DNA of 58,797 nucleotides from Ceratorhiza oryzae-sativae (GCA_030998015.1 JARWMV010000094.1:1-58797), one strand, 5' to 3'. Shown: positions 8,238 through 16,424, numbered from the stretch's first letter. Notes: generated from the sequence alone by a model not told the origin. Program-made: numbers and translations.

Positions 8238-8409
8238 CCGCCGGCGTTAGAGGGAATCCTAAAGATTCCCTCGTAGAAAATGACGACCGTTCGTCATTTT
8301 CAGCCGGCGGCTAAATATCGATATTATGCCGCGCACTAGCAATCGCAAACGGTTGCGATTGCTCACGTTGGTTGGTGGGACAAGTCCCACCAGCAACTAA
8401 CGCGCGCGG
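8238..8409 (+). repeat. family A element (172 nt)
   Basis: Interrupts the LAGLIDADG_2 gene 7687-8853 between RFKT and LPCFNELY-type sequence, with loss of a few codons. Right-arm copy at 43116-43287 (-). Confidence 0.95.
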
Positions 8410-8511
8410 ACCTTGTTTTAATGAGCTTTACAATCTATTTTACCTTGATGGTAAAAAAATAGTTCCATTAATTATTGCAGAATTATTAACGCCACTAGGA
8501 TTAGCCTACTG

Positions 8512-8628
8512 CCCCCCAAACATGTGCAGCTACGCTGCATTGTTTGAGGGGCATCCGCCCCCCAATAAGGTAATGGCCCCCCCCAATACGTTTGTGACGC
8601 ATTGGGAGGCCATTGCCTTGTTGGGGGT
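8512..8628 (-). repeat. nested family B insertion kept in frame
   Basis: Flanked by CTACTG (8506-8511 and 8629-8634); the period is 123 nt, exactly 41 codons without a stop. It contains a B1 hairpin (CCCCCCAAACATGTGCAGC) and a B2 hairpin nested within a CCCCCCAATAAGG/CCTTGTTGGGGG stem. It lies between Tyr and Trp of the second catalytic motif region of the endonuclease 7687-8853. Confidence 0.9.
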
Positions 8629-8852
8629 CTACTGGATTTGTGATGATGGTTCTTTTTGTAGAACTTACCATGTAGTAATATTAAATACTCAAGGTTTCAC
8701 AAAGGAAGAAGTTGAACTTTTAGCCAAAACTCTGAATGAGAAATGGGATCTCAAATGCACTATTAACAAAGACGGTAACGGTTACATAATACGAATTCCA
8801 AAAAAATCATTACCTATTTTACATTCCTTATTAGGATCCACAATGCCAACTA

Positions 8853-8993
8853 CCCTCCGCGCTCTTTGATCGCCCGCAGGGCGGCCTAAGCGCGGAGGGC
8901 TCCACTAATCGATGATTTGCGAAGGCAAATCTACACCCTGCCTAGAGAACTGCGCTTTAGCGCACGTCTTGGCAGGGGTATCGATTAGCGGGG
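8853..8993 (+). repeat. family D element (141 nt)
   Basis: Cuts the C-terminus of the endonuclease 7687-8853; family C follows. Right-arm copy at 42532-42672. Confidence 0.9.
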
Positions 8994-9005
8994 TGATGCT
9001 TCAAA

Positions 9006-9233
9006 CCCCCGCTTAGGGTCAACCAGCATTGTATTTATATATAAATACATGCTGTTGACCCGAGGGGTTTGGTTATCGAGGCCGCGTTCGCGGCGAGGTA
9101 TTGCGAGGTACCCTGGAACTTTCAGTTCCAGGGTACCTCGGAATCAGACGCCGCGCGCACGCCAGGGCCGACTTGGCTTGATTATTGACCTTAAGGTCAA
9201 TATGAGCCAAGGCGTTCGCAGGCGTGCACGGGT
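9006..9233 (+). repeat. family C multi-hairpin element
   Basis: Same order as 2260-2487, between a D unit (8853-8993) and an A element (9235). The D-C pair recurs at 2213-2487, so the composite moved or was copied as one block. Right-arm copy at 42292-42519 (-). Confidence 0.85.
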
Positions 9234-9234
9234 C

Positions 9235-9406
9235 CCGCCGGCGTTAGAGGGAATCCTAAAGATTCCCTCGTAGAAAATGACGACCGTTCGTCATTTTCAG
9301 CCGGCGGCTAAATATCGATATTATGCCGCGCACTAGCAATCGCAAACGGTTGCGATTGCTCACGTTGGTTGGTGGGACAAGTCCCACCAGCAACTAACGC
9401 GCGCGG
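9235..9406 (+). repeat. family A element (172 nt)
   Basis: Abuts the GCACGGGT end of a family C unit (9006-9233). Right-arm copy at 42119-42290 (-). Confidence 0.95.
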
Positions 9407-9470
9407 GTCTTTAAACCTGTTTTCTAGCACTCTTCGAATAAGTTGGTCTAGTAAGACCAACTAACGTTCG

Positions 9471-9839
9471 TTGGGGCCCTCGCCAGGCTCGCCTGTGGTC
9501 CCTGTTGACTGGGCAGGGAAGAGTCTAGCTTGGCTAAGCCAAGTCAAGGGTAAAGAATATTGGCTTGATAATATTCAATCTTGGTTTAAATCCCGAGCAA
9601 ATGATACTAAATCAGGCGAAAATAATATTCAGGCGGTTTTTGGACGAGGGCCATTAAAAGGGAGTATCGTAGCTTGGAAATGTGTCTTTCCTAGTGAATT
9701 TAATATAAAATCTCGACAGTTTGGTTTTACAAATGAATTTGAATCATTACAAGCACTTAAACAGGCTATTGAATATCGAGATATTTCTTTAAAATGCTAC
9801 ATAGATTCTCTGCTGAATAGCGAAAATGGCGTTAAATAA
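9471..9839 (+). CDS. intron ORF upstream of last cob exon, possible AP2-like C-terminal domain (left arm)
   Basis: About 122 codons ending TAA, 26 nt before the last cob exon and in the same frame as it. The first about 25 codons are hairpin-like GC-rich sequence, so the genuine peptide probably starts near VKGKEYWLDNIQSWFKSR. The C-terminal stretch with IVAWKCVF, SRQFGFTNEF and ALKQAIEYRD has the spacing of small AP2-like DNA-binding domains found on some intron endonucleases (W, then an FG/YG turn, then a helix ending EYR). The resemblance is by eye only. No catalytic motif (LAGLIDADG, GIY-YIG, HNH) is present. It may be the tail of an intron endonuclease. Mirror at 41686-42054. Confidence 0.4.
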   Translation: MGPSPGSPVVPVDWAGKSLAWLSQVKGKEYWLDNIQSWFKSRANDTKSGENNIQAVFGRGPLKGSIVAWKCVFPSEFNIKSRQFGFTNEFESLQALKQAIEYRDISLKCYIDSLLNSENGVK

Positions 9840-9865
9840 AATCCGTTACAAAGTAGCTTCATACG

Positions 9866-10154
9866 GCTAGGAGTTATAGCTATGTTTGCTTCATTGTTAA
9901 TACTATTAATAATGCCAATCGTTGACACATCTAGAATTAGAGGTAACCAATTCAGACCAATAATGAAATTCTTCTTCTGGGTATTTGTGGCTGACTTCTT
10001 CATCCTAATGTGGATTGGAAGTCAACACCCAAACTCACCATTTGTGGAAGTAGGACAAGTAGCTACAGCATTGTACTTTGCTTGGTTTGTAATTATTGTT
10101 CCGGCTGTTGGTATAATCGAAAACACTCTAATGGACCTTGCTTTAGAAGGTTAA
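9866..10154 (+). CDS. cob: cob last exon, cytochrome b C-terminus (left arm)
   Basis: This is the terminal exon of cytochrome b. Joined to 4456 it reads NKLLGVIAMFAS, then about 90 residues ending GIIENTLMDLALEG and a TAA stop. Three hydrophobic segments match the last helices of the protein (near IMPIVDTSRIRG, KFFFWVFVADFFILMWIG and ATALYFAWFVIIVPAV). DTSRIRGNQFRPI is the conserved loop between the helices. The preceding intron ends in G (9865). An unrelated intron ORF in the same frame stops at 9839, 26 nt before the exon. A second, diverged copy of the last codons lies at about 12985-13053. Confidence 0.95.
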
Positions 10155-10477
10155 AGTTATCAATAGTAAATGCCTTTCTGTTTCCCTCAACACGGGACTA
10201 GTAAGATCCAGGCAGTGGTTATATTTTTGGATAAAAATTGAAAAATGAAACTTTCAACCCCTCCTTCACTCTAAGGCAAATTCATGTTTTGTCACGCGGC
10301 GGCCTATGATCTGGCCGCGCCTAAAGGCGCGATCAGAGAGCGTTGGATCTAAGAAGTCCCCTTAACCATGGAAAATTTCTAAAAGAAGAGGTTTTTCTTT
10401 TTAACATGGAATAAAAATGTGAAATAGTTGCACATCACGTATGTGCAACTACTTCAGCCAGCATTGTATTTATATGT

Positions 10478-10571
10478 ACCCCGCTAATCGATGATTTGCC
10501 TTCGCAAATCATCGATTAGTTGAGCCCTCCGCGCTTAGGCCGCCCTGCGGGCGATCAAAGAGCGCGGAGGG
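10478..10571 (-). repeat. family D short form
   Basis: Module 2 is reduced to CTAATCGATGATTTGC/GCAAATCATCGATTAG. Right-arm copy at about 40954-41047. Confidence 0.88.
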
Positions 10572-10580
10572 TTTATATAC

Positions 10581-10752
10581 CCGCGCGCGTTAGTTGCTGG
10601 TGGGACTTGTCCCACCAACCAACGTGAGCAATCGCAACCGTTTGCGATTGCTAGTGCGCGGCATAATATCGATATTTAGCCGCCGGCTGAAAATGACGAA
10701 CGGTCGTCATTTTCTACGAGGGAATCTTTAGGATTCCCTCTAACGCCGGCGG
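10581..10752 (-). repeat. family A element (172 nt)
   Basis: In the cob 3' flank, next to a short D form. Right-arm copy at 40773-40944 (+). Confidence 0.95.
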
Positions 10753-10794
10753 ACATGCTGCCCTTGAGGAAATAATCATGCTTGCATGATTTAA

Positions 10795-10883
10795 CTCAAG
10801 CTTCGGATCCGTCTGTGTACGGCTTAAGCCGCACACAGACGTCTCCTCTACAAGCGTGAAGTTGTTGCACGTACGTGCAACAA
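10795..10883 (+). repeat. family F double hairpin
   Basis: CTCAAGCTTCGG...CCG arm, GTCTGTGTACGGCTTAAGCC hairpin, and a perfect TTGTTGCACGTACGTGCAACAA hairpin. It has GGATCC where other copies have GGAGCC. Confidence 0.85.
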
Positions 10884-11272
10884 TTTAAGCTCCGCTCCCT
10901 GGATCTCTAGAGATCCAGGAGGCGGGGTATTGCGAGGTAGCCTGGACCCCCGAGGTTCCAGGCTACCTCGGAATCAAAGTCCTTACTGCCGCGGGCTATT
11001 AACCCTGGGCATAGAAATGTTGTTGCCATTTCTTAGCCTTAAATCATCTAGGCAGATATTTCTGCCGAGAAGGATTTTCCTGGTACTTAACACCGTGTTA
11101 CCGTATCTTATCCTTTACATGAAAATTGAAGCCCGTAGGGCCCAAAACCACCGTGAAGGTGTTTTTTGGAAACATCTTAAATCAAACTTACGTATTTAGC
11201 CCTAAACAGGCTGGAACTGGAAGTTGGGGACTTATAATTTGGTTATTTTACTTCATAGCCATTCTAGCAATG

Positions 11273-11367
11273 GCCTCCCAATGCGTTACCAAGCCTGTAA
11301 GGCCAGCGTATTGGGAGAGCCATTACCCCCCCAAACAATGCAGCATAGCTGCATCAGTTTGGGGGGT
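11273..11367 (-). repeat. family B double hairpin with CAATG target duplication
   Basis: CAATG at 11268-11272 and 11368-11372; the period is 100 nt, the same as 7918-8018. The spacer CCATTA (11320-11325) is complementary to the target plus one base (CCATTG read on the other strand). It splits ILAMA from IFVLYTK in the endonuclease N-terminus. Right-arm copy at about 40158-40252. Confidence 0.9.
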
Positions 11368-11405
11368 CAATGGCAATTTTTGTACTTTACACGAAGTCTA
11401 TCATA

Positions 11406-11651
11406 CCCCCGCTTAGGGTCAACCAGCATTGTATTTATATATAAATACATGCTGTTGACCCGAGGGGTAATGGATATCGAGGCCGCGTTCGCGGCGAGGT
11501 ATTGCGAGGTACCCTGGAACTTTAAGTTCCAGGGTACCTCGGAATCAGACGCCGCGCGCACGCCAGGGCCGCCTTGGCTTACATTGACCTTAAGGTCAAT
11601 ATGAGCCAAGCTTGCTTGGCTTAAGCCAAGGCGTTCGCAGGCGTGCACGGG
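11406..11651 (+). repeat. family C element with TCATA target duplication
   Basis: TCATA at 11401-11405 and 11652-11656; removal restores SIIFDV in the endonuclease N-terminus. It includes an extra AAGCTTGCTTGGCTT arm. Right-arm copy at about 39874-40119. Confidence 0.88.
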
Positions 11652-12426
11652 TCATATTTGACGTAAGTAATCATGTATTTTGTCTACTTTCCCTTTCTTC
11701 TATAGTGCCTATTAAATCATCTGAAGAGAAAAGAACTAGATCTGTGCTGTTAAGCAAGGAAGAAAGACCCCAAATCACTTTACCTCCCTCCGCGCTTAGA
11801 TCGCGCCAGAGGCGCGGCCCACGCGCGGAGAGCCGTCTCCAAATTCCCGCCGGGATAATTGACGGAAGTTGATCTGGTCAGACCAACTGACTTTTTTGCA
11901 GACGTCAATTTCCCGTCGGGGCGTAGGGGAGTGAATTGAAATATATTTTAATTGGTCTCTGCCTGGGCGATTTATATATTCAGAAACAATATGCAAATGC
12001 AAGATTATTTTTTGTTCAAGGGGCTCCTAACAGAGAATATCTTGAACATTTGTATAAATTATTCAGTAGACCCCCAATGATTGCAATGCGCGCCACAAAA
12101 CTTGTGGCGCCATTGACCCCCCAAACTGCCATTCCTTGACAATTCCTTAGGAAATGTCAAGGATTGATGTTGGTAATGGCCCCCCCCAATACGTTTGTGA
12201 CGCATTGGGAGGCCATTGCCTTATTGGGGGTCACTAGTTATTGTAACCTGGAACCTAAAACAACTAAAACCGGGCCCCACAAAGTAACTGGTGCTGAATA
12301 TAGTTCTAGCTTGAGGCGGAGCTGCGATCGTAGGCGGGCACGGGTCAGGTTTAACACCCTTTCCTTGCCTTGCTTTAATATATTCTTTGAATTGTTCTAT
12401 ATCGATGGAAAAAAAGTAGTTCCTGC

Positions 12427-12598
12427 CCGCCGGCGTTAGAGGGAATCCTAAAGATTCCCTCGTAGAAAATGACGACCGTTCGTCATTTTCAGCCGGCGGC
12501 TAAATATCGATATTATGCCGCGCACTAGCAATCGCAAACGGTTGCGATTGCTCACGTTGGTTGGTGGGACAAGTCCCACCAGCAACTAACGCGCGCGG
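12427..12598 (+). repeat. family A element (172 nt)
   Basis: Interrupts the LAGLIDADG_2 gene 11126-12822 between KVVP and LLTPLGL; about 7-10 nt of the gene are missing compared with relatives. Right-arm copy at 38927-39098 (-). Confidence 0.95.
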
Positions 12599-12984
12599 GA
12601 ATCTTTTAACTCCCTTAGGCTTAGCTTATTGGCAAAAAGTCAGGCTTTTTGCAGATGATGGGACAAGAAATAAACAGTGTCGATATGTTGAATTATGTAC
12701 TCATTCCTTTACATTGAATGAAGTTGAGTTGTTAATCAATGCTTTAAACTCTAAGTGGGGCTTAAAATGCTATAAATCCAAAAGAGGTGATTCTCATACA
12801 ATTAGAATCCCTGCTTACTCGCCCCCCGTGGTGGTGAGGACCGTCGCTTCGCTCTGGCCCATCCACCACGGGAGGCGCCTGATTCCGTCGGAATCAGAGT
12901 CCTCAGCGCTTAGGCCGCGCCTAAAGGCGCGATCAGAGAGTTGGAAATAGGAATGTAACATCAATTCAATAAACCCGTTATTAA

Positions 12985-13053
12985 CCTTCTTCCTGGGGAG
13001 TAACAGGTGTAATCGAAAATACTTTAATGGATCTTGCTTTAGAAAACCCAAAT
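12985..13053 (+). pseudogene. cob: second, diverged cob 3' end (left arm)
   Basis: In one frame this reads SWGVTGVIENTLMDLALEN and continues without the stop into PNSY. It matches the end of the last cob exon (GIIENTLMDLALEG then TAA). Over the shared 12 codons the nucleotide differences are almost all at third positions (AAC/AAT, CTA/TTA, GAC/GAT), with one I/V change. Divergence while still under protein-level selection implies that it came from another functional cob, or is the old native end displaced by an incoming intron/HEG. Family C follows at 13059. Mirror at 38472-38540. Confidence 0.75.
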
Positions 13054-13058
13054 TCATA

Positions 13059-13206
13059 CCCCCGCTTAGGGTCAACCAGCATTGTATTTATATATAAATA
13101 CATGCTGTTGACCCGAGGGGTAATCTTGGCTTGATTATTGACCTTAAGGTCAATATGAGCCAAGCTTGCTTGGCTTAAGCCAAGGCGTTCGCAGGCGTGC
13201 ACGGGT
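13059..13206 (+). repeat. family C element, internally deleted
   Basis: Lacks the GAGGCCGCG and GAGGTACCC hairpins. It follows the duplicated cob 3' end directly (ATTCATA flank) and is abutted by A at 13208. Confidence 0.85.
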
Positions 13207-13207
13207 C

Positions 13208-13429
13208 CCGCCGGCGTTAGAGGGAATCCTCAGATGAGGTAGCCTTGACCATGAGTCTCATGGTCCAGGCTACCTCCCATAAAGATTCCCTCGTAGAAAA
13301 TGACGACCGTTCGTCATTTTCAGCCGGCGGCTAAATATCGATATTATGCCGCGCACTAGCAATCGCAAACGGTTGCGATTGCTCACGTTGGTTGGTGGGA
13401 CAAGTCCCACCAGCAACTAACGCGCGCGG
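13208..13429 (+). repeat. family A element, 222-nt form
   Basis: Abuts the end of a shortened family C unit (13059-13206). Right-arm copy at 38096-38317 (-). Confidence 0.95.
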
Positions 13430-13794
13430 AGGTAAAAACAAAATAAAGTTCTGGCATCCGCCCTGTTGGGTAGGATGCAGGTCCAGCAAGATTTTATAAA
13501 TCTTGCATGGAAGAACGCCTAATTTCCCATGGGCTTCCGGATGGAGCTTAATCTCCATCCTGGAAGACGTACATTCGAGGAGCCCGATTTACCCTCAAGC
13601 TAAATCGGATCTAAGCGAAGTCGGGTAATTTTTAATGTCAAGAACAATAGTCCAAAATTCAATTTGTGGGCAGCCGCATAGCGCGCTGCAAAAATGAAAC
13701 TTTCAACCCCTTTGTGGAAGACCTATTTGCCATCCCGCCGAGGTAGGATCGAGTTTGACGTACTCTTCCCGTCCTCGCCCCTACAAATTGATGT

Positions 13795-14016
13795 CCGCCG
13801 GCGTTAGAGGGAATCCTCAGATGAGGTAGCCTTGACCATGAGTCTCATGGTCCAGGCTACCTCCCATAAAGATTCCCTCGTAGAAAATGACGACCGTTCG
13901 TCATTTTCAGCCGGCGGCTAAATATCGATATTATGCCGCGCACTAGCAATCGCAAACGGTTGCGATTGCTCACGTTGGTTGGTGGGACAAGTCCCACCAG
14001 CAACTAACGCGCGCGG
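13795..14016 (+). repeat. family A element, 222-nt form
   Basis: Intergenic. Its flanks (CCCCTACAAATTGATGT and GGCCTACGCAAAGCATCACC) are identical to those of 25235-25456, so a larger block (A plus D) was duplicated. Right-arm copy at 37509-37730 (-). Confidence 0.95.
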
Positions 14017-14030
14017 GCCTACGCAAAGCA

Positions 14031-14174
14031 TCACCCCGCTAATCGATACCCCTGCCAAGACGTGCGCTAAAGCGCAGTTCTCTAGGCAGGGTGTAGATTT
14101 GCCTTCGCAAATCATCGATTAGTTGAGCCCTCCGCGCTTAGGCCGCCCTGCGGGCGATCAAAGAGCGCGGAGGG
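14031..14174 (-). repeat. family D element
   Basis: Intergenic, 15 nt after the A element 13795-14016. The same A-D pair recurs at 25235-25614. Confidence 0.9.
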
Positions 14175-14487
14175 ATTTGTAAGGAGCGTTCAGCGCTTAG
14201 GCCGCGCCTAAAGGCGCGATCAAAGAGCGTTAGGCGTTCACTGCTCGGTCATCGAAGCTGTCCGGCAGGGACACACCCAAACTGAAAGGGGAGAGATTAG
14301 GGAGGCAAGATCGAAGTCGTCAGGGATAAGCCCCGCACACTACGGCCTCCTTCCGTGTGCAGGAACTATGATGCCAGTGTCAGGGTAAATGAGCATAGGA
14401 ATGGGGCAGTGTTAAGGATGCCATATTATGCTAGTCCGTTTTAATTAAAAGAGATAAATACATCCCCTGCGGCCCTAGATCTGCTCC

Positions 14488-14659
14488 CCGCCGGCGTTAG
14501 AGGGAATCCTAAAGATTCCCTCGTAGAAAATGACGACCGTTCGTCATTTTCAGCCGGCGGCTAAATATCGATATTATGCCGCGCACTAGCAATCGCAAAC
14601 GGTTGCGATTGCTCACGTTGGTTGGTGGGACAAGTCCCACCAGCAACTAACGCGCGCGG
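14488..14659 (+). repeat. family A element (172 nt)
   Basis: In unit 1 of the trnN-upstream duplication. Right-arm copy at 36866-37037 (-). Confidence 0.95.
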
Positions 14660-14766
14660 GGAGCGGGCCGGGGGAAAACCCAAGGGAAAACCCAAGGGAA
14701 AATCAATATTTCTCCGGGCCTGCGGTCAATGAAAAGCTACCCTAACCCTGTCGAAGAGTATTCACC

Positions 14767-14855
14767 CTCAAGCTTCGGAGCCGTCTGTGTACGGCTTAAG
14801 CCGCACACAGACGTCTCCTCTACAAGCGTGAAATTGTTGCACGTACGTGCAACAA
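14767..14855 (+). repeat. family F double hairpin
   Basis: In unit 1 of the trnN-upstream duplication. Other copies at 15362-15450 and 19767-19855, and a shortened inverted form at about 18630-18690. Confidence 0.85.
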
Positions 14856-15052
14856 CCTAGGGGACGGGTCAGGAAAAATAGGGGATTCAAAACTATCCCG
14901 GAGTTTCTCCGCTCTGTTGTGGGAAAGCGGGATAGGAACGATAATAGCGTCAATCGGCGCTTGAGGCGTGGAAGAAGGCATGCCAGGCAAATCATCATGC
15001 CATCAAAGTTGCCCGCAAAGGGGGTTTTTTTTTAGAAAAACCGGAATTTTAT

Positions 15053-15479
15053 TTCCCCTGCGGCCCTAGCTCCGCTCCCCGCCGGCGTTAGAGGGAATCC
15101 TCAGATGAGGTAGCCTTGACCATGAGTCTCATGGTCCAGGCTACCTCCCATAAAGATTCCCTCGTAGAAAATGACGACCGTTCGTCATTTTCAGCCGGCG
15201 GCTAAATATCGATATTATGCCGCGCACTAGCAATCGCAAACGGTTGCGATTGCTCACGTTGGTTGGTGGGACAAGTCCCACCAGCAACTAACGCGCGCGG
15301 GGAGCGGGCCGGGCCTGCGGTCAATGAAAAGCTACCCTAACCCTGTCGAAGAGTATTCACCCTCAAGCTTCGGAGCCGTCTGTGTACGGCTTAAGCCGCA
15401 CACAGACGTCTCCTCTACAAGCGTGAAATTGTTGCACGTACGTGCAACAACCTAGGGGACGGGTCAGGAAAAATAGGGG
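15053..15479 (+). repeat. direct duplication upstream of trnN, unit 2
   Basis: Second unit of the duplication, ending 21 nt before trnN. Its family A copy carries the extra loop hairpin that unit 1 lacks, so either the insertion followed the duplication or one unit was replaced by gene conversion. Confidence 0.85.
15079..15300 (+). repeat. family A element, 222-nt form
   Basis: In unit 2 of the trnN-upstream duplication. Right-arm copy at 36225-36446 (-). Confidence 0.95.
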
Positions 15480-15500
15480 TCTTATTCAAATTCTCGAAGT

Positions 15501-15572
15501 GGTGTTATAGCATAGTGGTCATGCGGAGTACTGTTAATACTTTTAACAGAGGTTCAATTCCTCTTAACGCCT
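15501..15572 (+). tRNA. trnN: tRNA-Asn (GUU), left arm
   Basis: A complete 72-nt cloverleaf. The acceptor is GGTGTTA/TAACGCC (one G-T pair) with discriminator T. The D arm is GCAT/ATGC with loop AGTGGTC. The anticodon arm is GAGTA/TACTT with loop CTGTTAA, so the anticodon is GTT, reading Asn codons. The variable loop is TTAAC, and the T arm is AGAGG/CCTCT with loop TTCAATT. CCA is not encoded. It is the only tRNA recognised in either arm. Mirror at 35953-36024. Confidence 0.93.
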
Positions 15573-16424
15573 TTGGGTTTGCTCGTAGGAGCCTGGGGCC
15601 TGCTCCACGCTCCGGCCCCTGGCTCACCTCGAGCACAAGCACAACCACCATGGCAGCGCTTTAACCCGCCATGGCGTGTTAAAACATGTCCTGAATGAGA
15701 AGGCTTGGCATGTATTAACTTCTTGAAGTTAATGCGTATGTGCGTGCCAAGAGGGAGTCGTCATACACTGTGTATCCTTTGGATACCAGTGTATGGCATT
15801 GCGAGGTATCCTTCCACGCAAGATTTATAAAATCTTGCTGGACAGGATTAATTAATCCGGTCCAGCAATTGCATTCCAGCAATTGCATGGAAGGATACCT
15901 CGGAATCATGGCCTCCAGCGCGAAATTCTTATAAAAGAAGAGTATAAGAAATCTTATCCTCTTAAAATTTTCAACCATACTCCACTGACTAACCCATTTT
16001 GATGGCGCGATTCTTTTGCGCTGTGGATTCCGAGGTACCCGGATTAATTAATCCGGGATACCTCGCAATCAGGAGGATTCCGACTAAAGTAGGCGTTTCG
16101 ACTGTGTTTGGCTAAAGCTCTATGCAGAGCGAATTAACCTGCACTTCTGACAAGTATATAGTTCAGGAATTATCAGAATGGCCCTAGGTTTCGTCTTATG
16201 GTGAAGGGCTGTGTTTTATTTCTACTCCGTGGTTGTGCTTTAACCAGGTTCCCGTGGTTTGGTGAAATACCAATAAATCCGATTTAAGCCTATTCTGGGT
16301 GGGATTTTCCTGGACTGTATTTATAGTATAAACACGCGAAACCACAGTTCTTCATTCATAGAGGATGTGATTATATTAATCTTTAATATGATATACCTTT
16401 AAAATGTCAGTCTTATAAATATTT
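15573..16424 (+). other. spacer with hairpins and an intron-like block, no gene seen
   Basis: Hairpins occupy about 15585-15905, including a nested GCAAGATTT hairpin around paired TTAATTAATCC. From about 15965 the sequence matches 6885-6980: ACCATACTCCACTGACTAAC, then GCGCTGTGG and CCGACTAAAGTAGGCG. In both places a LAGLIDADG_2 gene follows after GATATACCTTTAA. This conserved block looks like part of a group I intron that carried the HEG, but flanking exons are not recognised. Mirror at 35101-35952. Confidence 0.5.

Larger units (their letters stand above)
7687..8853 (+). pseudogene. LAGLIDADG_2 homing endonuclease with N-terminal membrane-like segment (left arm)
   Basis: The ATG at 7687 opens a hydrophobic N-terminus (LRIFLFLILLCATAFLFY) then VPINPADDKRHRLTNKEKE. 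At 7924-8017 a family B element lies between A-V and GLILGDL, the first catalytic motif (8024-8044), with a GCCGTT duplication. Family A interrupts at 8238-8409. The frame resumes at PCFNELYNLFYLDGKK. Between Tyr and Trp of the second motif region (LTPLGLAY / WICDDGSF) a 123-nt B-type insertion keeps the frame and adds 41 residues. The tail GYIIRIPKKSLPILHSLL runs into a family D unit at 8853. Without insertions it would be a normal-length single-chain enzyme with both catalytic Asp positions. Mirror at 42672-43838. Confidence 0.8.
4457..9865 (+). other. large HEG-laden intron in cob (left arm)
   Basis: This is the 5.4-kb interval between LRSIPNK and LLGVIAMF. Near its 5' end GACTATA (4637-4643, in CATAGACTATACGTAAAA) and TATAGTC (4749-4755, in AAGATATAGTC) form a perfect 7-bp P7 with textbook group I R/S context. 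After S come a broken LAGLIDADG_1 gene (4809-6703), a LAGLIDADG_2 gene (7687-8853) and an unassigned ORF (9471-9839). Placing over 5 kb after S is unusual. The interval may be two or more introns or a twintron, but no exon was recognised between. Mirror at 41660-47068. Confidence 0.7.
10155..11125 (+). other. cob 3' flank, no gene seen
   Basis: After the cob stop come AT-rich DNA, a small GC hairpin (about 10305-10345), a short family D form (10478-10571), family A (10581-10752), family F (10795-10883), hairpin E (about 10890-10926) and a GAGGTAGCC-type hairpin (about 10930-10975). The 21-nt stretch 10241-10261 (AAAAATGAAACTTTC...) recurs at 13690-13710, after the duplicated cob 3' end. No coding sequence is recognised. 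Mirror at 40400-41370. Confidence 0.6.
11126..12822 (+). pseudogene. LAGLIDADG_2 homing endonuclease broken by B, C, D and A elements (left arm)
   Basis: The hydrophobic N-terminus GSWGLIIWLFYFIAILAMA is split by a B element (11273-11367, CAATG duplicated), continues IFVLYTKSII, is split by family C (11406-11651, TCATA duplicated), then FDVSNHVFCLLSLSSIVPIK. A D-type hairpin with foreign sequence (about 11788-11935) precedes ILIGLCLGDLYIQKQ, the first motif (about 11945-11985). A nested B complex (about 12069-12233) follows LYKLFS. Family A (12427-12598) falls between KVVP and LLTPLGLAYW. In the second motif a small hairpin CAAAAAGTCAGGCTTTTTG sits between YW and ADDG, adding residues just before the catalytic Asp. 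The tail ends IRIPAYS at a GC hairpin. Mirror at 38703-40399. Confidence 0.75.
14464..14884 (+). repeat. direct duplication upstream of trnN, unit 1
   Basis: Bases 14464-14884 and 15053-15479 share the same order: CCCCTGCGGCCCTAG, a family A element, GGGGAGCGGGCCGGG, CCTGCGGTCAATGAAAAGC, family F, and ACGGGTCAGGAAAAATAGGGG. Unit 1 has the short A form and an extra GGGAAAACCCAA repeat near 14675-14705. Unit 2 has the 222-nt A form. Confidence 0.85.
13430..15500. other. repeat-rich spacer before trnN
   Basis: No protein gene is recognised. It contains family A at 13795-14016, 14488-14659 and 15079-15300, family D at 14031-14174, family F at 14767-14855 and 15362-15450, a GCAAGATTT-type hairpin near 13475-13510, and two unidentified single-copy stretches (about 13510-13790 and 14225-14470) of moderate GC with no clear frame. 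The latter could be fragments of a structured RNA, but no rRNA signature was found. Mirror at about 36025-38095. Confidence 0.5.

Noticed and set aside
8238..8409. Family A as a small intron with splice-like ends
   Set aside because: Gene sequence is missing around several copies (8238, 12427), so simple removal does not restore the gene, and no group I or II core is present.
11126..11260. GSWGLIIWLFYFIAILAMA as a separate respiratory gene (atp8 or nad fragment)
   Set aside because: Once the B and C insertions are disregarded it runs in frame into the LAGLIDADG_2 gene, and equivalent hydrophobic starts precede its paralogues.
14225..14470. Possible rRNA fragment (moderate GC, stem-rich)
   Set aside because: None of the universal small- or large-subunit rRNA motifs were found; left as unidentified sequence.
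14737..14766. CCCTAACCCT motif (also near 15330 and 24955), telomere-like
   Set aside because: Only two units, inside a dispersed repeat and never at an end, so it is not a telomere array.
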